Shown here: one piece after another, positions 42,650-54,246 of the stretch
Layout: the number at the start of each line of letters is the position of its first letter
Position numbering within the stretch: position 1 is the first letter of the stretch
NCBI GenBank assembly: GCA_029245395.1
Contig: JAQWPL010000016.1
Span: 62,001-126,000 of the forward strand
Direction: 5' to 3'
Source of the DNA: Gammaproteobacteria bacterium
GTDB taxonomy: Bacteria > Pseudomonadota > Gammaproteobacteria > Pseudomonadales > Pseudohongiellaceae
DNA length: 64,000 nucleotides
Program-made: the position numbers and the translations under genes
The notes under the pieces: model-generated
Databases searched by the model: none
The model's input: the letters and a program-made list of their open reading frames with translations, nothing else
What the model was told of the DNA's origin: nothing

Positions 42650-43951
42650 ATGACTTCGAAAGACATTAACATATTGGAAGATTGGCAATGGATGAAGCCC
42701 GATGTGATATGGCGCTTCCTGGGTTTTGTCTGGGAAGAGTTTCATGGCAACCATGGAACGGAAAATGCCAAATCACTGACGTATATGTCGCTATTTGCAG
42801 TAGTGCCATTACTGACCATGATTCTGGCGATCCTGTCTGCTTTTCCCTCTTTTCAAATTTTTGGCACCCAGATACAGGACATGCTGCTTAACAATCTTCT
42901 ACCATCTTCGAGTAGTGAGCTTGAGAGTTATTTGTCTGATTTCACTGAAAAGGCAAAAAATCTGACCTGGATAGGGGCCTTAATGTTGCTCGGTTCTGCC
43001 TATCTTATGTTGGTCAACGTGGAAAGAAGTTTTAACAGGATCTGGAATGTGAACCTGCCGAGAAAGGGAATTGGTAGTTTCCTGTTGTATTGGAGCATTC
43101 TTAGTCTAAGTCCTTTACTGCTTGGCGTGGGATTTGCCATTAGCTCTTACATTACTTCGCTCACATTGTTTGATAAATTCACGGAAGTCTCGGATGTAGT
43201 TGGTGCAGGAAGTGTGGTGTTAAATGCCTTTCCAACGATATTGAGCGCAACGGCGTTCACATTAATTTATCTGGCTGTTCCAAATTGTAGTGTGAGATTC
43301 AAACACGCTCTGGTGGGCGGCATCGTGGTGGCCTTGCTGTTTATCCTGATGAAATGGATATTTACGGGTTTTATTTCTGCTGCGAGTATTGAATTTGTCT
43401 ACGGCACATTTGCTGCATTGCCGATTTTCCTCATGTGGTTGTATGCCTGCTGGGTTGTTATCCTTTTTGGGGCCAATCTGGTCAAGTCGATACCGCATTT
43501 CAGAACCAGTACTATTCGACAACAGTTGCATCCTACGTTGCTGGTTCTGGCTTTGCTGCATAACTTTTGGTGCAATCATCAGAAGGGTAGCAGTGTAAGC
43601 ATCAGCACACTGATTGATGAAAATTGGCCTTTTAAAGACGATCAACTGGATAATTGCCTGGGGCTATTACTCACAGAAAATTTCATCAGGGAATGCGGCG
43701 AAAATGAATATATCCTTAACCGTGATCTCGACACCATGACGTTGTGGGATATACAAAATGTCATGCCCTGGAAGATGCCGGTAGGTGAAGATTTCAGGAA
43801 ATCTATTCCCGCGGCTGTGGCAGAACATTTGCCAGATATTGAGACATTGCAAAAGGCCTTTGCTGGAGTTGAAGAGGCGTCTCGGGAAGAGTTTTCCACA
43901 ACTATTGCCGGGCATTTTCACAATGCCAGGAAGAAAGCGAATTCAGCCTAG
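42650..43951 (+). CDS. yihY: YihY/virulence factor BrkB family membrane protein
   Basis: 433 residues with about six membrane helices and the family signatures [33 protein letters not shown] and [15 protein letters not shown] cytosolic winged-helix-like tail follows (about 300-430). Once called ribonuclease BN by mistake; true function unsettled. ATG at 42650 is taken, with AAGG six bases upstream; a GTG directly before it is also possible. Its stop overlaps proS, which converges, by four bases. Confidence 0.88.
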   Translation: MTSKDINILEDWQWMKPDVIWRFLGFVWEEFHGNHGTENAKSLTYMSLFAVVPLLTMILAILSAFPSFQIFGTQIQDMLLNNLLPSSSSELESYLSDFTEKAKNLTWIGALMLLGSAYLMLVNVERSFNRIWNVNLPRKGIGSFLLYWSILSLSPLLLGVGFAISSYITSLTLFDKFTEVSDVVGAGSVVLNAFPTILSATAFTLIYLAVPNCSVRFKHALVGGIVVALLFILMKWIFTGFISAASIEFVYGTFAALPIFLMWLYACWVVILFGANLVKSIPHFRTSTIRQQLHPTLLVLALLHNFWCNHQKGSSVSISTLIDENWPFKDDQLDNCLGLLLTENFIRECGENEYILNRDLDTMTLWDIQNVMPWKMPVGEDFRKSIPAAVAEHLPDIETLQKAFAGVEEASREEFSTTIAGHFHNARKKANSA

Positions 43952-45669
43952 TTAGCCGTGACTTTGTTTGTCATGTAAGAGATAACATCTGAAACGGCTA
44001 TATCCTGGGTATCGGAGTCGCTACGATGCTTATATTCGATAGTATCATTTTCCAGTCCCCGGTCTGATACCACCAATCGATGCGGAATACCTATTAGTTC
44101 CATGTCAGCAAATTTGACACCCGGGCTGGTTTTCTTGTCTCTGTCATCCAGGAGCACATCAAAACCTGCATCTTGCAACTGGGTATGAAGAGATTCGCTG
44201 ACTTCAATGACTTGCTCGGATTTATGGGCATTCAATGGAATGATCACTACGTGAAAAGGGGCAATGTTGTCAGGCCAGATGATGCCTTTATCGTCATGGC
44301 ATTGTTCAATGACTGCAGCAACGATACGGCTGACTCCTATACCATAACAGCCCATTTCCATGACTGTACTTTTACCATTTTCATTCAGAACAGTGGCTTT
44401 CATTGCGGCACTGTATTTATTACCCAATTGGAAAATATGACCAACTTCGATACCGCGCTTGATTGAAAGAGTTCCTTTGCCATCCGGACTTGGGTCTCCT
44501 TCAACAACTTTCCTCAAGTCTTCAATAGCATCGATTCGGCCATCTCTTTCCCAATTGGCGCCAGTGAAATGATGTCCATCCTGATTGGCGCCACAGACAA
44601 AATCTGAAAGTGCGGCGGCATCCCGGTCTACGACCACTCTTACAGGACTATTTACCGGCCCAATGGAGCCAGGGTCGCAGTTTATTGTCGATTTAACTTG
44701 AGCATCTGTGGCAAAGACCAGAGGAGAGGCAACGCCAGTAATTTTTCCGGCTTTCACTTCATTGAGTTGATGATCACCTCGTAGTACAAGGGCTACGAGA
44801 GTGTCCTCATCTTCACCAAGCACAATCAGTGTTTTTACAGTGCCGTCGTTAGTGACCTGCAAAAACTCACTTACCTGATCGATAGTCCGTGCATCGGGTG
44901 TAGGAACAAGTGCCAGCTCTGCGTTTGGCGCTGACCTATCACTTGTTGGAACGCCGGCAGTAGCCAAATCCAGGTTAGCCGCATAATCACCCTGATCACT
45001 GAATACGATTTCATCTTCACCGGAATCAGCCAGCACATGGAATTCATGGGATTTGCTCCCACCAATATTGCCTGAATCTGCCTCAACGGCCCGAAAACTG
45101 AACCCCAGTCGGTTGAAAATCATTGAGTAAGTGTCATACATCAGTTGATAGGTTTCATTGAGTGAGGCCTGGTCGATGTGAAAGGAATAGGCGTCCTTCA
45201 TGATGAATTCCCGGGCGCGCATGACACCAAAACGAGGGCGGCGTTCATCCCGGAATTTAGTCTGAATCTGGTATATGTTCATTGGCAGCTGTTTGTAGCT
45301 GCTGATCTCATCCCTTACCAAGTCAGTAATGACTTCTTCATGGGTGGGGCCCAGGCAAAAATCTCGATCATGTCTATCCTTGAACCGCTGCAATTCATCA
45401 CCCATCACATCCCAGCGGCCGGACTCCTCCCATAATTCAGCGGGCTGTACTACAGGCATGGAAATCTCGAGGGCACCAGATCTGTCCATTTCCTCTCTGA
45501 TGACCTGAGTGACTTTATGAAGCACTCGTAGACCCATAGGCAACCAGTTGTACAAACCAGAAGCCAGCTTGCGGATAAAGCCTGCTTTCAGCATCAATTG
45601 GTGGCTGATAACCACAGCGTCGGCTGGGGTTTCTTTGGCAGTAGCTAAGAGGTATTTAGAAGTTCGCAT
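43948..45669 (-). CDS. proS: Prolyl-tRNA synthetase
   Basis: Class II synthetase of 573 residues, bacterial type with an editing (INS) domain between motifs 2 and 3. Seen: motif 1 region [15 protein letters not shown], motif 2 [17 protein letters not shown], the INS domain about 225-400, motif 3 around [13 protein letters not shown], and the anticodon-binding domain at the end. The start is set at ATG 45669 (MRTSKYLL), the family start; a frame ten codons longer is rejected. Essential gene, single transcription unit. Confidence 0.96.
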   Translation of the reverse strand: MRTSKYLLATAKETPADAVVISHQLMLKAGFIRKLASGLYNWLPMGLRVLHKVTQVIREEMDRSGALEISMPVVQPAELWEESGRWDVMGDELQRFKDRHDRDFCLGPTHEEVITDLVRDEISSYKQLPMNIYQIQTKFRDERRPRFGVMRAREFIMKDAYSFHIDQASLNETYQLMYDTYSMIFNRLGFSFRAVEADSGNIGGSKSHEFHVLADSGEDEIVFSDQGDYAANLDLATAGVPTSDRSAPNAELALVPTPDARTIDQVSEFLQVTNDGTVKTLIVLGEDEDTLVALVLRGDHQLNEVKAGKITGVASPLVFATDAQVKSTINCDPGSIGPVNSPVRVVVDRDAAALSDFVCGANQDGHHFTGANWERDGRIDAIEDLRKVVEGDPSPDGKGTLSIKRGIEVGHIFQLGNKYSAAMKATVLNENGKSTVMEMGCYGIGVSRIVAAVIEQCHDDKGIIWPDNIAPFHVVIIPLNAHKSEQVIEVSESLHTQLQDAGFDVLLDDRDKKTSPGVKFADMELIGIPHRLVVSDRGLENDTIEYKHRSDSDTQDIAVSDVISYMTNKVTAN

Positions 45670-45703
45670 GATGGTAATAGTACCCTTACTGCTCCACAAA
45701 TAG

Positions 45704-45726
45704 AAAAGCAGCCTACTGGCTGCTTT
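45704..45726 (-). terminator. Rho-independent terminator of the HU-like gene
   Basis: On the minus strand AAAGCAGCC-AGTA-GGCTGCTTT is followed by TTCTATTTG. It lies after the HU-like gene stop and before the proS start on the same strand, so it separates the two. Confidence 0.8.
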
Positions 45727-45754
45727 CCTGAAGGACTACTGTAAATGAGGTAAT

Positions 45755-46123
45755 TTACAGGGCAAATTCTTTCAGTTTTTTCAGTGGCAAAACCTTAACT
45801 CGCGTTGTTGCCGGCTTTTTCGGAATATCCATAAACTCACCAGGACGAAACGGATTGGGCACATTCTTGCGTGCCGGACGAGCAGGGCGTTTGACAGCCT
45901 TGATCTTCAGCAAACCAGGAAGTGTGAATTCGCCAACACCTCTCTTTTTAATATGCCTTTCAATCAATTCACCTAATTCATCGAGAACTGACGAAACTTC
46001 TTTCCTGGTCAGACCAGTGTTGCCAGATAGTGTGTTTAGGATCTGGGTTTTAGTAAATTTATCCTGGATCGCAGCTGTCTTCTTAGCGGGAGCTTTTTTA
46101 GCTGCAGGTTTTGTGGCTGCCAT
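45755..46123 (-). CDS. HU-family DNA-binding protein with Lys/Ala-rich tail
   Basis: 122 residues: a basic N-terminal extension (KPAAKKAPAKKTAA) of about 20 residues, then an HU/IHF fold (FTKTQILNTLSGNTGLTRKEVSSVLDELGELI) with the DNA-binding arm region ARKNVPNPFRPGEFMDIP and a basic end. Longer than classical HU (about 90). Proteins of this shape are nucleoid proteins, some with tails like histone H1. Its own terminator follows. Confidence 0.85.
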   Translation of the reverse strand: MAATKPAAKKAPAKKTAAIQDKFTKTQILNTLSGNTGLTRKEVSSVLDELGELIERHIKKRGVGEFTLPGLLKIKAVKRPARPARKNVPNPFRPGEFMDIPKKPATTRVKVLPLKKLKEFAL

Positions 46124-46739
46124 ACTGTGTACTCTCTTGAATTCTTTTTCTGGTTATTGATACCCCGAAAATACCGGGAACTTCATTTTAACTTTTAATT
46201 TTTAGCTTTTAATTATAACTACAGTGCGATAATCAGTATTTGTGTCTCATTTTTAGTTTCTGTAGAGCTTCTTCTATTTCTGCTTCTACTTCTACTATTC
46301 CAAATAGCTTTAGTCTGGCAAATGCCAGTGAGAGTTAATTACTCTGACTAAAGCTGATCTGATAGCAAGAAAAAATTCTGGCAGCGACTGTGAATAATTG
46401 AGAAAAAAATTACTGCTGTTCAGTGCTCAAATGCGCCCGTTTTTACCGAACTAAACGAGGTGCTATTTATAGCGGAATCGCTACTTGCGGGCAAGGGCTT
46501 TCTTTAAAGATTTGTCTGTTTTACCCATATTTTTCCGAATGTTTTAAGTAATGAAAAATTTTCGCGAAAAATCGACTTATAAATACACCAGGAAGCACCA
46601 TTTTAGTTCGCTGATCCCGGCATAATTAAACCTGACCGGGAATGCCAGAGTAATCTTAAATGAGTTACAATACGCGCCTTTTTGTGGGGCGTGCTGTGAT
46701 GAATTGTGGCTCGACAATCTATTAATATGGTTGATAAAG
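46124..46739. other. Intergenic region of 616 bases
   Basis: AT-rich between the divergent HU-like and FmdB genes, with no gene I can support on either strand. Two low-complexity patches stand out: TTTTAA-type repeats at 46186-46216 and a CTTCTA/CTTCTG hexamer run at 46266-46298. Both promoters must be here; the long region would suit strong or regulated expression of the HU-like gene. Confidence 0.5.
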
Positions 46740-47099
46740 ATGCCTATCTACGAATATCGTTGCGAGTCTTGTGGCAAAGAACTCGAAAAGATCCAGAAAT
46801 TCAGTGATCAGCCACTCAAAGACTGTCCGGAGTGTGGCAAACCTTCACTGAAAAAACTGGTTTCTGCTGGCAGCTTCCGTCTAAAGGGAACAGGCTGGTA
46901 TGAAACGGATTTCAAGACCAAGAAAAAACCTGAAGTCAGCGATGACAAGGGTGAAAACAAGATTAAAGGCGATCAATCGGGAACCAGTGAGACTAAAGGT
47001 AGCTCTTCGGGAGATGGGCAAAAAGAAAAGTCTTCGACATCGACGGAAAGTAGAAAAAATTCAAACTCTTCTGATAAGGGCAGTAAAAAAGAAGAATAA
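46740..47099 (+). CDS. FmdB-type zinc ribbon protein
   Basis: 119 residues. The N-terminal zinc ribbon [19 protein letters not shown] with a second Cys pair CPECGKPSL is the family signature; the C-terminal half is a hydrophilic tail of Lys, Ser and Glu with no fold. The start is set at the canonical MPIYEY; an in-frame start 12 codons upstream is rejected. FmdB genes often precede aspS in gammaproteobacteria, as here. Role unknown. Confidence 0.9.
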   Translation: MPIYEYRCESCGKELEKIQKFSDQPLKDCPECGKPSLKKLVSAGSFRLKGTGWYETDFKTKKKPEVSDDKGENKIKGDQSGTSETKGSSSGDGQKEKSSTSTESRKNSNSSDKGSKKEE

Positions 47100-47143
47100 A
47101 TCACGCTATACCCAGGATTGGATGTAGCACACAGGAATTAATT

Positions 47144-48988
47144 ATGCGCACTCATTATTGTGGCGAACTGAATGAAAGCCACATAGATCAAACTGTTTCA
47201 CTTTGCGGCTGGGTTCATCGCCGGCGTGACCATGGTGGGGTGATTTTTCTGGATCTTCGTGATCGGGATGGTATCACCCAGGTAGTTTATGACCCGGATA
47301 CAGTGGAAAGTTTTGCAACAGCAGAACAGGTACGTAACGAGTTTGTGGTTCGGGTACAAGGCAGGGTGCGAACTCGTCCGGAAGGAACTGAAAACCAGGA
47401 AATGCTGACCGGTAAAATTGAAGTGCTTGGAAAGGAATTGGAAATACTTAATGCGGCTGATACACCACCTTTCCAATTGGATGAGCATATGGAGGTTTCA
47501 GAGGATGTGCGTCTGAGAAGTCGATTCATAGACTTGCGTAGGCCTGAAATGCTGAACCGTATGAGAAAACGCTCAGCAATTTCCAGCAGCATCCGGCGTT
47601 TTCTGGATGAGAACGGATTCCTTGATATCGAGACACCTATTCTGACCAGAGCCACACCGGAAGGTGCCCGTGACTATCTGGTACCCAGTCGTACTCATCC
47701 GGGTGAGTTTTTTGCGCTGCCCCAATCGCCACAATTATTTAAACAACTGTTAATGGTTGCTGGTATGGACAGATATTACCAGATAGCCAAATGCTTCAGA
47801 GATGAAGACCTGCGAGCGGACCGCCAGCCTGAATTTACCCAGATTGACATGGAAACCTCGTTTCTCAATGAAGACGAAATCATGGAAATCTCGGAAAAAA
47901 TGATCCGCGAAGTTTTCAAGCAACATCTGGATGTTGAGTTGCCTTCATTCCCAAGGATGACCTATATGGAAGCGGTGGAAAAATACGGTGTTGATCGACC
48001 GGACCTGCGTATTCCCATGCAACTTGTGGATATCGCTGATCTGATGAAAGACGTGGAGTTCAAGGTCTTTAATAGTCCTGCAAACGATCCGTCCAGCAGG
48101 GTGGTTGTATTGAAAGTGGATGGTGGCGCGGAATTGTCACGTAAACAAATTGATGGTTACACGGAATTTGTCGGTATCTATGGAGCAAAGGGACTAGCCT
48201 GGATCAAGGTAAATGACATTGCAGCAGGAATAGAAGGGCTGCAGTCACCCATACTCAAATTCATGCCTGATGAGGTTGTGCAAAATGTCCTGGAGAGAAC
48301 CTCTGCTACATCTGGCGACATTCTCTTTTTTGGGGCGGACAAGGCATCAATTGTTAATGATGCCATCGGCGCACTGCGAGTAAAATTGGGTGAAGATCTT
48401 AATATGCTGGAGACTGAATGGGCACCAGTGTGGGTGATTGATTTCCCGATGTTTCATGTGGATGACAAGGACGGCTCTTTCAACTCGGTCCATCACCCAT
48501 TCACGTCACCCTCGTGCACATCAGAGGAACTGGAAGCGGATCCGGCGAGGGCTCTTTCCAGGGCGTATGACATGGTGCTCAATGGCACTGAACTTGGCGG
48601 AGGATCTATCCGTATCAACAAACCGGATTTACAGCAGGCTGTCTTCAGGGTGTTGGGCATTAGCGTCGAAGAAGCTGAAGAAAAATTCGGATTTCTTCTA
48701 AATGCCCTCAGGTTTGGCTGTCCACCCCATGGGGGTATTGCATTTGGTCTTGATCGTCTGGTGATGATGATGACTGGAACACAATCAATCAGGGATGTTA
48801 TAGCTTTCCCGAAAACACAGTCTGCCAGTTGCCTGCTCACTGATGCGCCAGGAACAGTCGACAACAAGCAGTTACGAGAACTCAATATTCGCCTTAGGGA
48901 GCAACCTAAAGCGGACCCCGAAGTACAATCAGGGCAATCGAAGGGCGAAGAGAGACAGGGTGAAGAAGGACGGCCGCAGGGCGAGTAA
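47144..48988 (+). CDS. aspS: Aspartyl-tRNA synthetase
   Basis: Class II synthetase of 614 residues. OB-fold anticodon domain first ([26 protein letters not shown]), motif 2 [18 protein letters not shown], the bacterial GAD insertion about 290-410, and motif 3 [13 protein letters not shown]. It extends about 20 residues past the usual end with a Glu/Gln/Gly-rich tail that looks disordered. Whether it charges tRNA-Asn too cannot be told here. Confidence 0.96.
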   Translation: MRTHYCGELNESHIDQTVSLCGWVHRRRDHGGVIFLDLRDRDGITQVVYDPDTVESFATAEQVRNEFVVRVQGRVRTRPEGTENQEMLTGKIEVLGKELEILNAADTPPFQLDEHMEVSEDVRLRSRFIDLRRPEMLNRMRKRSAISSSIRRFLDENGFLDIETPILTRATPEGARDYLVPSRTHPGEFFALPQSPQLFKQLLMVAGMDRYYQIAKCFRDEDLRADRQPEFTQIDMETSFLNEDEIMEISEKMIREVFKQHLDVELPSFPRMTYMEAVEKYGVDRPDLRIPMQLVDIADLMKDVEFKVFNSPANDPSSRVVVLKVDGGAELSRKQIDGYTEFVGIYGAKGLAWIKVNDIAAGIEGLQSPILKFMPDEVVQNVLERTSATSGDILFFGADKASIVNDAIGALRVKLGEDLNMLETEWAPVWVIDFPMFHVDDKDGSFNSVHHPFTSPSCTSEELEADPARALSRAYDMVLNGTELGGGSIRINKPDLQQAVFRVLGISVEEAEEKFGFLLNALRFGCPPHGGIAFGLDRLVMMMTGTQSIRDVIAFPKTQSASCLLTDAPGTVDNKQLRELNIRLREQPKADPEVQSGQSKGEERQGEEGRPQGE

Positions 48989-49043
48989 GCGGCTTTACCC
49001 GTGACAACAGAGTTAAATTTAGGTGCAACAAACAGGGTGAATC

Positions 49044-49799
49044 ATGGCAGGGCACAGTAAATGGGCAAATATCAAACATCGCAAGGCAGGTCAGGACGCC
49101 AAACGAGGGAAGATTTTTACCAAGCTGATTCGTGAGCTTACCGTAGCCGCTCGCCAGGGTGGCGGTAATATCGCAGACAATCCGAAATTGAGAGGAATTG
49201 TTGATAAGGCCTTGAGTGCCAATATGACCAGAGACACCATTGACCGTGCCGTAGAACGAGGTGCTGGCACGGCGGAGAGCGACACCCTGGAAGAGCTGGT
49301 TTACGAAGGGTACGGTCACAATGGTGTGGCCATTCTGCTGGAAACTCTGACAGATAATAAAAACAGGACAGTCGCTGAGGTCAGGCATTGTTTTACCAAA
49401 TTCGGCGGCAACCTGGGCACCAATGGCTCAGTTGCGTATTTGTTTAACAGAACTGGTGTGATCACCTATGCTGATGGTGTAGACGAAGACAAATTGTTGG
49501 AAGTAGCACTGGAGGCAGGGGCTGAAGACATCAATAATAACGCTGATGGCAGCGTGGATGTGTATACCACCTTTGAAAATTTCGGCCAGATCAAGGATGC
49601 ACTCGATAGTGCTGGCCTGGAATCTGCGAATGCAGAAGTTACCATGCTGGCAACCACTGAAGTGGAGCTGGATCAGGAAGGTGCAGAAAAACTCATGCAG
49701 CTCGTTGAGCAGCTGGATGATCTGGATGATGTCCAGAACGTCTACTCAAATGCCAGTATTTCGGATGCCACCATGCAGCAACTGGGTGAAGCATCCTGA
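49044..49799 (+). CDS. yebC: YebC/PmpR family protein
   Basis: 251 residues, the three-domain YebC fold with [23 protein letters not shown] at the N-terminus, [21 protein letters not shown], and [14 protein letters not shown]. Older work calls it a transcription regulator; recent work finds that family members help ribosomes through proline runs. The aspS-yebC-ruvC order is usual for gammaproteobacteria. GGGTG-type Shine-Dalgarno precedes ATG. Confidence 0.95.
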   Translation: MAGHSKWANIKHRKAGQDAKRGKIFTKLIRELTVAARQGGGNIADNPKLRGIVDKALSANMTRDTIDRAVERGAGTAESDTLEELVYEGYGHNGVAILLETLTDNKNRTVAEVRHCFTKFGGNLGTNGSVAYLFNRTGVITYADGVDEDKLLEVALEAGAEDINNNADGSVDVYTTFENFGQIKDALDSAGLESANAEVTMLATTEVELDQEGAEKLMQLVEQLDDLDDVQNVYSNASISDATMQQLGEAS

Positions 49800-49854
49800 C
49801 CCTGTCTGTACTACACTATCTTATCGCTAAGAGTAATGACCGGCAGGAGAATTG

Positions 49855-50382
49855 ATGAGCGTCATACTAGGGATCGATCCGGGATCGCGCTTCTGCGGAT
49901 ATGGTCTTATAAAGGCACGCGGTAACAAGCTGGAATATCTCTGCAGCGGAGTTATCAAAACCGGCACAAAATCCTTTCCTGAGCGCCTTCACATTATTTT
50001 TACCAATATTGTCGAGATAATCGAAGAGAACAATCCCGATGATGTGGCAGTGGAAGAAGTGTTCATGGGTAAGAATGCGGCTTCGGCTTTGAAACTTGGC
50101 CAGGCCAGGGGAGCAGCAATAGTTGCCTGTACGCAATTCAATCTGAATGTGGCTGAATATTCAGCCAGGACAATCAAGTTGGCATTAGTAGGCAAAGGCC
50201 AGGCAGAGAAAAAACAGGTGCAGCATATCGTAAAAACCTTGCTTGGGCTTAGTAAGGTACCAGCAGAAGATGCTGCGGATGCACTTGCAGTAGCTATTTG
50301 CCATGCCAACACAGAAAATACATTGATACGCATGGCTGGTGTGAAATCCGGACGGCGAGGCAGATACCAGCCAAAGGAATGA
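49855..50382 (+). CDS. ruvC: Holliday junction resolvase RuvC
   Basis: Mg2+-dependent endonuclease of 175 residues that cuts Holliday junctions symmetrically. Catalytic acidic residues appear in ILGIDPGSRFCGYG, VAVEEVFMG and EDAADALAVAICHA. ATG at 49855 is chosen over TTG at 49852 because AGGAGA is five bases before it. First of ruvC-ruvA-ruvB. Confidence 0.95.
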   Translation: MSVILGIDPGSRFCGYGLIKARGNKLEYLCSGVIKTGTKSFPERLHIIFTNIVEIIEENNPDDVAVEEVFMGKNAASALKLGQARGAAIVACTQFNLNVAEYSARTIKLALVGKGQAEKKQVQHIVKTLLGLSKVPAEDAADALAVAICHANTENTLIRMAGVKSGRRGRYQPKE

Positions 50383-50422
50383 ATAACTTGGGCAAGTTTA
50401 TAGCAGCAGGATTAAAGTCACT

Positions 50423-51031
50423 ATGATAGGCAGAATCACTGGAGTACTACTTGAGAAAGACAACCAACTGGCATTGATAGATGTTGGTGGTATTGGCTAT
50501 GAGGTGGAAGTTCCGCTCAACACTTTCTTCAAGCTTCCCAAGCCTGGTGAAACTCTTACACTTCACACCCATTTTGTCGTACGAGAAGATGCTCAGTTGC
50601 TCTATGGATTCATTGAAGAGATAGAACGGGCATTATTTCGCGTTCTCATTAGAATCAATGGCGTCGGTCCCAAAATGGCTATTGCGATGCTTTCAGGTAT
50701 GGAAGTCAGTGAATTCATCAGTTGTGTACAAAGGGATGATGTAAATGCCCTAGTAAAAATGCCTGGTGTGGGTAAAAAAACCGCAGAGCGGCTGATTATT
50801 GAGCTCAAGGATAAGGTTAGTAATTGGCAGGAACCGGTAACCATGGGCACAAGTGCAACGGTGAGTAAGGGCAGTAGTCTGGAGGAGGCGGAAAATGCGC
50901 TGATTTCGCTGGGATACAAACCGCAAGAAGCAGGTCGTGCGGTAATTGCGGCAGCAAAAATACTTGAAGAAAACAGTCAAGTCCCTGATAGTGAAAGTCT
51001 TATCAGGACAGCCCTGAAGAATGTAAGTTAA
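50423..51031 (+). CDS. ruvA: Holliday junction branch migration protein RuvA
   Basis: 202 residues. N-terminal OB fold ([31 protein letters not shown]-like region), two helix-hairpin-helix units ([13 protein letters not shown] and [16 protein letters not shown]) that hold DNA, and a C-terminal domain ([21 protein letters not shown]) that touches RuvB. Length as in E. coli. 40 bases after ruvC and 22 before ruvB. Confidence 0.95.
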   Translation: MIGRITGVLLEKDNQLALIDVGGIGYEVEVPLNTFFKLPKPGETLTLHTHFVVREDAQLLYGFIEEIERALFRVLIRINGVGPKMAIAMLSGMEVSEFISCVQRDDVNALVKMPGVGKKTAERLIIELKDKVSNWQEPVTMGTSATVSKGSSLEEAENALISLGYKPQEAGRAVIAAAKILEENSQVPDSESLIRTALKNVS

Positions 51032-51053
51032 GCGGAAAAACAAGAACTTTCAA

Positions 51054-52106
51054 ATGCGAGAAGAAGACAGAATCATTTCAGCTGATGACCTGAGCGGTGA
51101 AGAGTTTCAGGACAATGCCATCCGACCGGCCACACTTATGGATTATGTGGGTCAGGAAATGGTGAAAGAGCAAATGGAAATATTTATCAGCGCCGCTCTA
51201 AAACGCGGAGAAGCGCTTGATCACACGTTGATATTTGGCCCTCCAGGTCTTGGTAAGACTACTTTGTCCCATATTATTGCCAATGAAATGGGCGTTGCCA
51301 TGAAAAGTACTGCTGGACCAGTTCTGGAGAAGGCAGGTGACCTTGCTGCCATGCTGACCAACCTGGAACAAGGTGATGTGCTGTTTATCGATGAAATCCA
51401 CCGTTTGAGTCCGGCAATCGAAGAAATTCTTTACCCGGCGATGGAAGATTACCAGCTGGATATCATGATTGGTGAGGGACCTTCGGCGCGTTCCCTGAAA
51501 CTGGAATTACCTCCATTCACCCTGGTAGGTGCTACAACACGAGCGGGACTGCTGACTTCACCCCTGCGCGATCGCTTTGGGATTGTGCAGCGTCTTGAGT
51601 TTTATTCCATACCGGAACTCAGTGCTATTGTTAAACGTTCGGCCTCAATCATGGAAATTTCATGTGATGAGGATGGCGCAAATGAAATTGCTCGCCGTGC
51701 CAGAGGAACTCCTAGGATCGCAAACCGTCTATTACGTAGGGTCCGTGATTATTCCGAAGTCAGAAGTGACGGCAAAATAGGCGGAGAAATAGCGGCGGTG
51801 GCACTTGATATGCTGAGTATTGACAAAAATGGCTTTGATCATATGGACAGGCGCATGCTCATGACTATGATCGAGAAGTTTGACGGCGGTCCGGTCGGCG
51901 TCGATAGTATAGCTGCGGCCATTAGTGAAGAGCGCGGCACCGTTGAAGATATTCTTGAACCTTTCTTGATACAGCAGGGTTTTATTCAGCGCACACCAAG
52001 AGGAAGAATGGTCACCCAGTTTGCCTATCGACATTTTGGTTTAAATCCTGATGCGGCACCTGAGGATTTATTTGCAAATGACGATCAAGGTCCGGATGAC
52101 AAATAA
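51054..52106 (+). CDS. ruvB: Holliday junction branch migration ATPase RuvB
   Basis: AAA+ motor of 350 residues with Walker [13 protein letters not shown], Walker [10 protein letters not shown], sensor 1 [11 protein letters not shown], sensor 2 around [16 protein letters not shown], and the C-terminal winged helix ([16 protein letters not shown]). Forms hexamers with RuvA on the junction. In most gammaproteobacteria ybgC comes next; here it is absent. Confidence 0.96.
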   Translation: MREEDRIISADDLSGEEFQDNAIRPATLMDYVGQEMVKEQMEIFISAALKRGEALDHTLIFGPPGLGKTTLSHIIANEMGVAMKSTAGPVLEKAGDLAAMLTNLEQGDVLFIDEIHRLSPAIEEILYPAMEDYQLDIMIGEGPSARSLKLELPPFTLVGATTRAGLLTSPLRDRFGIVQRLEFYSIPELSAIVKRSASIMEISCDEDGANEIARRARGTPRIANRLLRRVRDYSEVRSDGKIGGEIAAVALDMLSIDKNGFDHMDRRMLMTMIEKFDGGPVGVDSIAAAISEERGTVEDILEPFLIQQGFIQRTPRGRMVTQFAYRHFGLNPDAAPEDLFANDDQGPDDK

Positions 52107-52138
52107 TGTGTATGTAGTCATCTTTTGAAATAAAAAAA

Positions 52139-52177
52139 GAGATAGTGAAAAGAGATAGTGAAAAGAGATTATGAAAA
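52139..52177. repeat. 13-base tandem repeat, 3 units, before tolQ
   Basis: GAGATAGTGAAAA twice, then GAGATTATGAAAA, in the 107-base gap between ruvB and tolQ, about 36 bases before the tolQ ATG. Purine-rich on the coding strand. Confidence 0.9.
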
Positions 52178-52213
52178 GAGAGTATCCAGTGAGAACAACA
52201 CACGAGGTATCAG

Positions 52214-52912
52214 ATGGGTGATTCGCTGAGTTTATGGAATTTGGTAATGAATGCCAGCTGGATTGGGAAGCTAGTCATGTTCAGCTTGTTATTAATTTCC
52301 ATCATGTCTTGGATCATTATTGTCCAGAAATGGATCGTCCTCTCGGATGCGGAAAAAGAAGTGTTTGGATTTGAAAAGCGCTTCTGGTCTGGAATGGATT
52401 TGAGTCAGTTGTATCGGGATGGCTCCAGCAAACAAAAAAACAATACCAGTGTGATCGGTATGGAAACCTTGTTCAGGTCAGGATTCAAAGAATTTACCCG
52501 TTTACGCCAACAGCCTGGAATTGAATCCGATGCTGTCATGGAAGGTGCTCAACGATCCATGAGGGTAGCACTGGCCCGAGAAGAAAAAGTTCTGGAAAAA
52601 AATTTGCCGATTCTGGCAACGGTGGCGTCTATTTCTGTCTACTTGGGATTGTTTGGTACTGTCTGGGGCATTATGAACACTTTCGTCAGTTTAGCCGGTC
52701 AAAGTCAGGCAAGCATTGCAGTTGTTGCCCCTGGCATAGCGGAAGCCTTGCTAGCAACAGAAATGGGTCTGTTTGCAGCAATCCCCGCTGCGATTGGGTA
52801 CAACCGTTACGCTTCAAAAGTAGATACAGTGATACATAGTTATGAAACGTTTATGGATGAATTTTCAAGTATCCTGCATCGCCAGGCCCATACAAAAAGG
52901 GTTCAGGAATAA
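52214..52912 (+). CDS. tolQ: Tol-Pal system protein TolQ
   Basis: Inner-membrane proton-channel subunit, homologue of ExbB and MotA, 232 residues. Three membrane helices (for example LVMFSLLLISIMSWIIIVQKW; LATVASISVYLGLFGTVWGIMNTF; IAEALLATEMGLFAAIPAAIGY). With TolR it turns proton flow into energy for TolA during outer-membrane constriction at division. First of the tol-pal unit. Confidence 0.96.
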   Translation: MGDSLSLWNLVMNASWIGKLVMFSLLLISIMSWIIIVQKWIVLSDAEKEVFGFEKRFWSGMDLSQLYRDGSSKQKNNTSVIGMETLFRSGFKEFTRLRQQPGIESDAVMEGAQRSMRVALAREEKVLEKNLPILATVASISVYLGLFGTVWGIMNTFVSLAGQSQASIAVVAPGIAEALLATEMGLFAAIPAAIGYNRYASKVDTVIHSYETFMDEFSSILHRQAHTKRVQE

Positions 52913-52954
52913 GTGGTAATTGCCGTTAATGCCGTAATTAAAAGGTAAGTCAAA

Positions 52955-53386
52955 ATGGAAAGACGTCGACGCCGAAAACAAATGGCCGAAATCAACGTAG
53001 TACCGTTGATCGATGTCATGCTGGTACTGTTAATCGTGTTCATGATTACTGCACCGCTAATAACCCAGGGCGTTAGGGTGGGTTTGCCACAAGCAGATGC
53101 AGAGCCGGTTGAGAGCAATGATGAGTTAACCCTGGTTGTCTCCATTAATGAAGAAGGAAGTTACTTCATTAGCCTTGGCGAGGAGGAAGATCCACAACCT
53201 GTTCCCCTGGAAAAAATCCAGGAAGATGTCAATAAAATTCTTAGTCAGAATCCAGAAGTGCCGATTTTCCTGGAGGCAGATGCTTCAGTAAATTACGGAT
53301 TAGTGATGAGCCTGATGGCAGCATTGGCAGATGCCGGGTCAAACAATGTTCGTCTGATCACCCAACCGCCGACGGCAGAAAACTGA
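52955..53386 (+). CDS. tolR: Tol-Pal system protein TolR
   Basis: 143 residues: basic N-terminus (ERRRRRKQ), one membrane helix with the proton-binding Asp (INVVPLIDVMLVLLIVFMIT), and a periplasmic domain with the end VRLITQPP. Works with TolQ as the motor stator. 42 bases after tolQ. Confidence 0.95.
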   Translation: MERRRRRKQMAEINVVPLIDVMLVLLIVFMITAPLITQGVRVGLPQADAEPVESNDELTLVVSINEEGSYFISLGEEEDPQPVPLEKIQEDVNKILSQNPEVPIFLEADASVNYGLVMSLMAALADAGSNNVRLITQPPTAEN

Positions 53387-53424
53387 TCCATGAATTTTAA
53401 GTCGAAATAGATTATTAGCCTGCC

Positions 53425-54246
53425 ATGAATAAATTTCATCCAATGGCAATTTTGTTGAAAGCTGAAGGTTACCCGCCAGCCGTTATTGCCTCTGTTTTGA
53501 TGCATGCCTGTTTGTTGGTTTTTATTTTTGGCAGGAGTGTGGAATCTTCAAATTTTGTTGCCATAGAGGATCCTGTCATCATGACCGCCTCGGCAATTGA
53601 TATAAACCCACAGCGCCTGCGCAGGCTGAAAAGACTTGAATTGGAAAGGCTTGCCGATTCCCGAAGCCGTGAAGAGGCCGAGGCCAGAGAAAGGGAAAGG
53701 GAAAGGGAAAGAGAACTACAGCAACAAGCACAGCGCGAAAGAGATGCCCAGGAAAGACAACTACAGGAAGAAACAGAAAGGCTTCGTCAGGAAGACCTGA
53801 ACAGACAACGGGAAGAAGCTGCAAGGCAGCAATTGGCGGAAGAAACCAGGAGCAGGGAAGAAGAAGCCCGATTGCAAGAACTGGAACGCATGGCACGTGA
53901 ACAGTCAGACAGGGATGCTCAGGCTAACCAGCTTGTAGGTGAGCAACTCATTATTGCTGAATACGCTACTATTATTCGTCGAACTATTAGCCAGAACTGG
54001 CAAATTCCTCCCAGTGCCAGGAATGGGATGACGGCTGTTGTGCAACTTCAGATTGTCCCTACGGGTGAAGTCGTTGGGGCGATTATTGTAGAAAACAGTG
54101 GTAATTCTGCTTTTGACCGCTCTGCTTTACAGGCTGTTGAAAGAGTAGAGCGCTTTCCTGAATTGCAGGATCTTCAAATTGGCGTTTTTGAGCGTAATTT
54201 CAGAACATTTAGCCTATTATTCAGGCCAGAGGATCTATTGCGATGA
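53425..54246 (+). CDS. tolA: Tol-Pal system protein TolA
   Basis: 273 residues: one N-terminal membrane helix ([20 protein letters not shown]), a long Arg/Glu/Gln coiled coil about 65-170, and a C-terminal TonB-like domain ([33 protein letters not shown]). It links the TolQR motor to TolB and Pal. Shorter than E. coli TolA (421) because of a shorter coiled coil, like Pseudomonas-group and other relatives. tolB overlaps by four bases. Confidence 0.93.
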   Translation: MNKFHPMAILLKAEGYPPAVIASVLMHACLLVFIFGRSVESSNFVAIEDPVIMTASAIDINPQRLRRLKRLELERLADSRSREEAEARERERERERELQQQAQRERDAQERQLQEETERLRQEDLNRQREEAARQQLAEETRSREEEARLQELERMAREQSDRDAQANQLVGEQLIIAEYATIIRRTISQNWQIPPSARNGMTAVVQLQIVPTGEVVGAIIVENSGNSAFDRSALQAVERVERFPELQDLQIGVFERNFRTFSLLFRPEDLLR

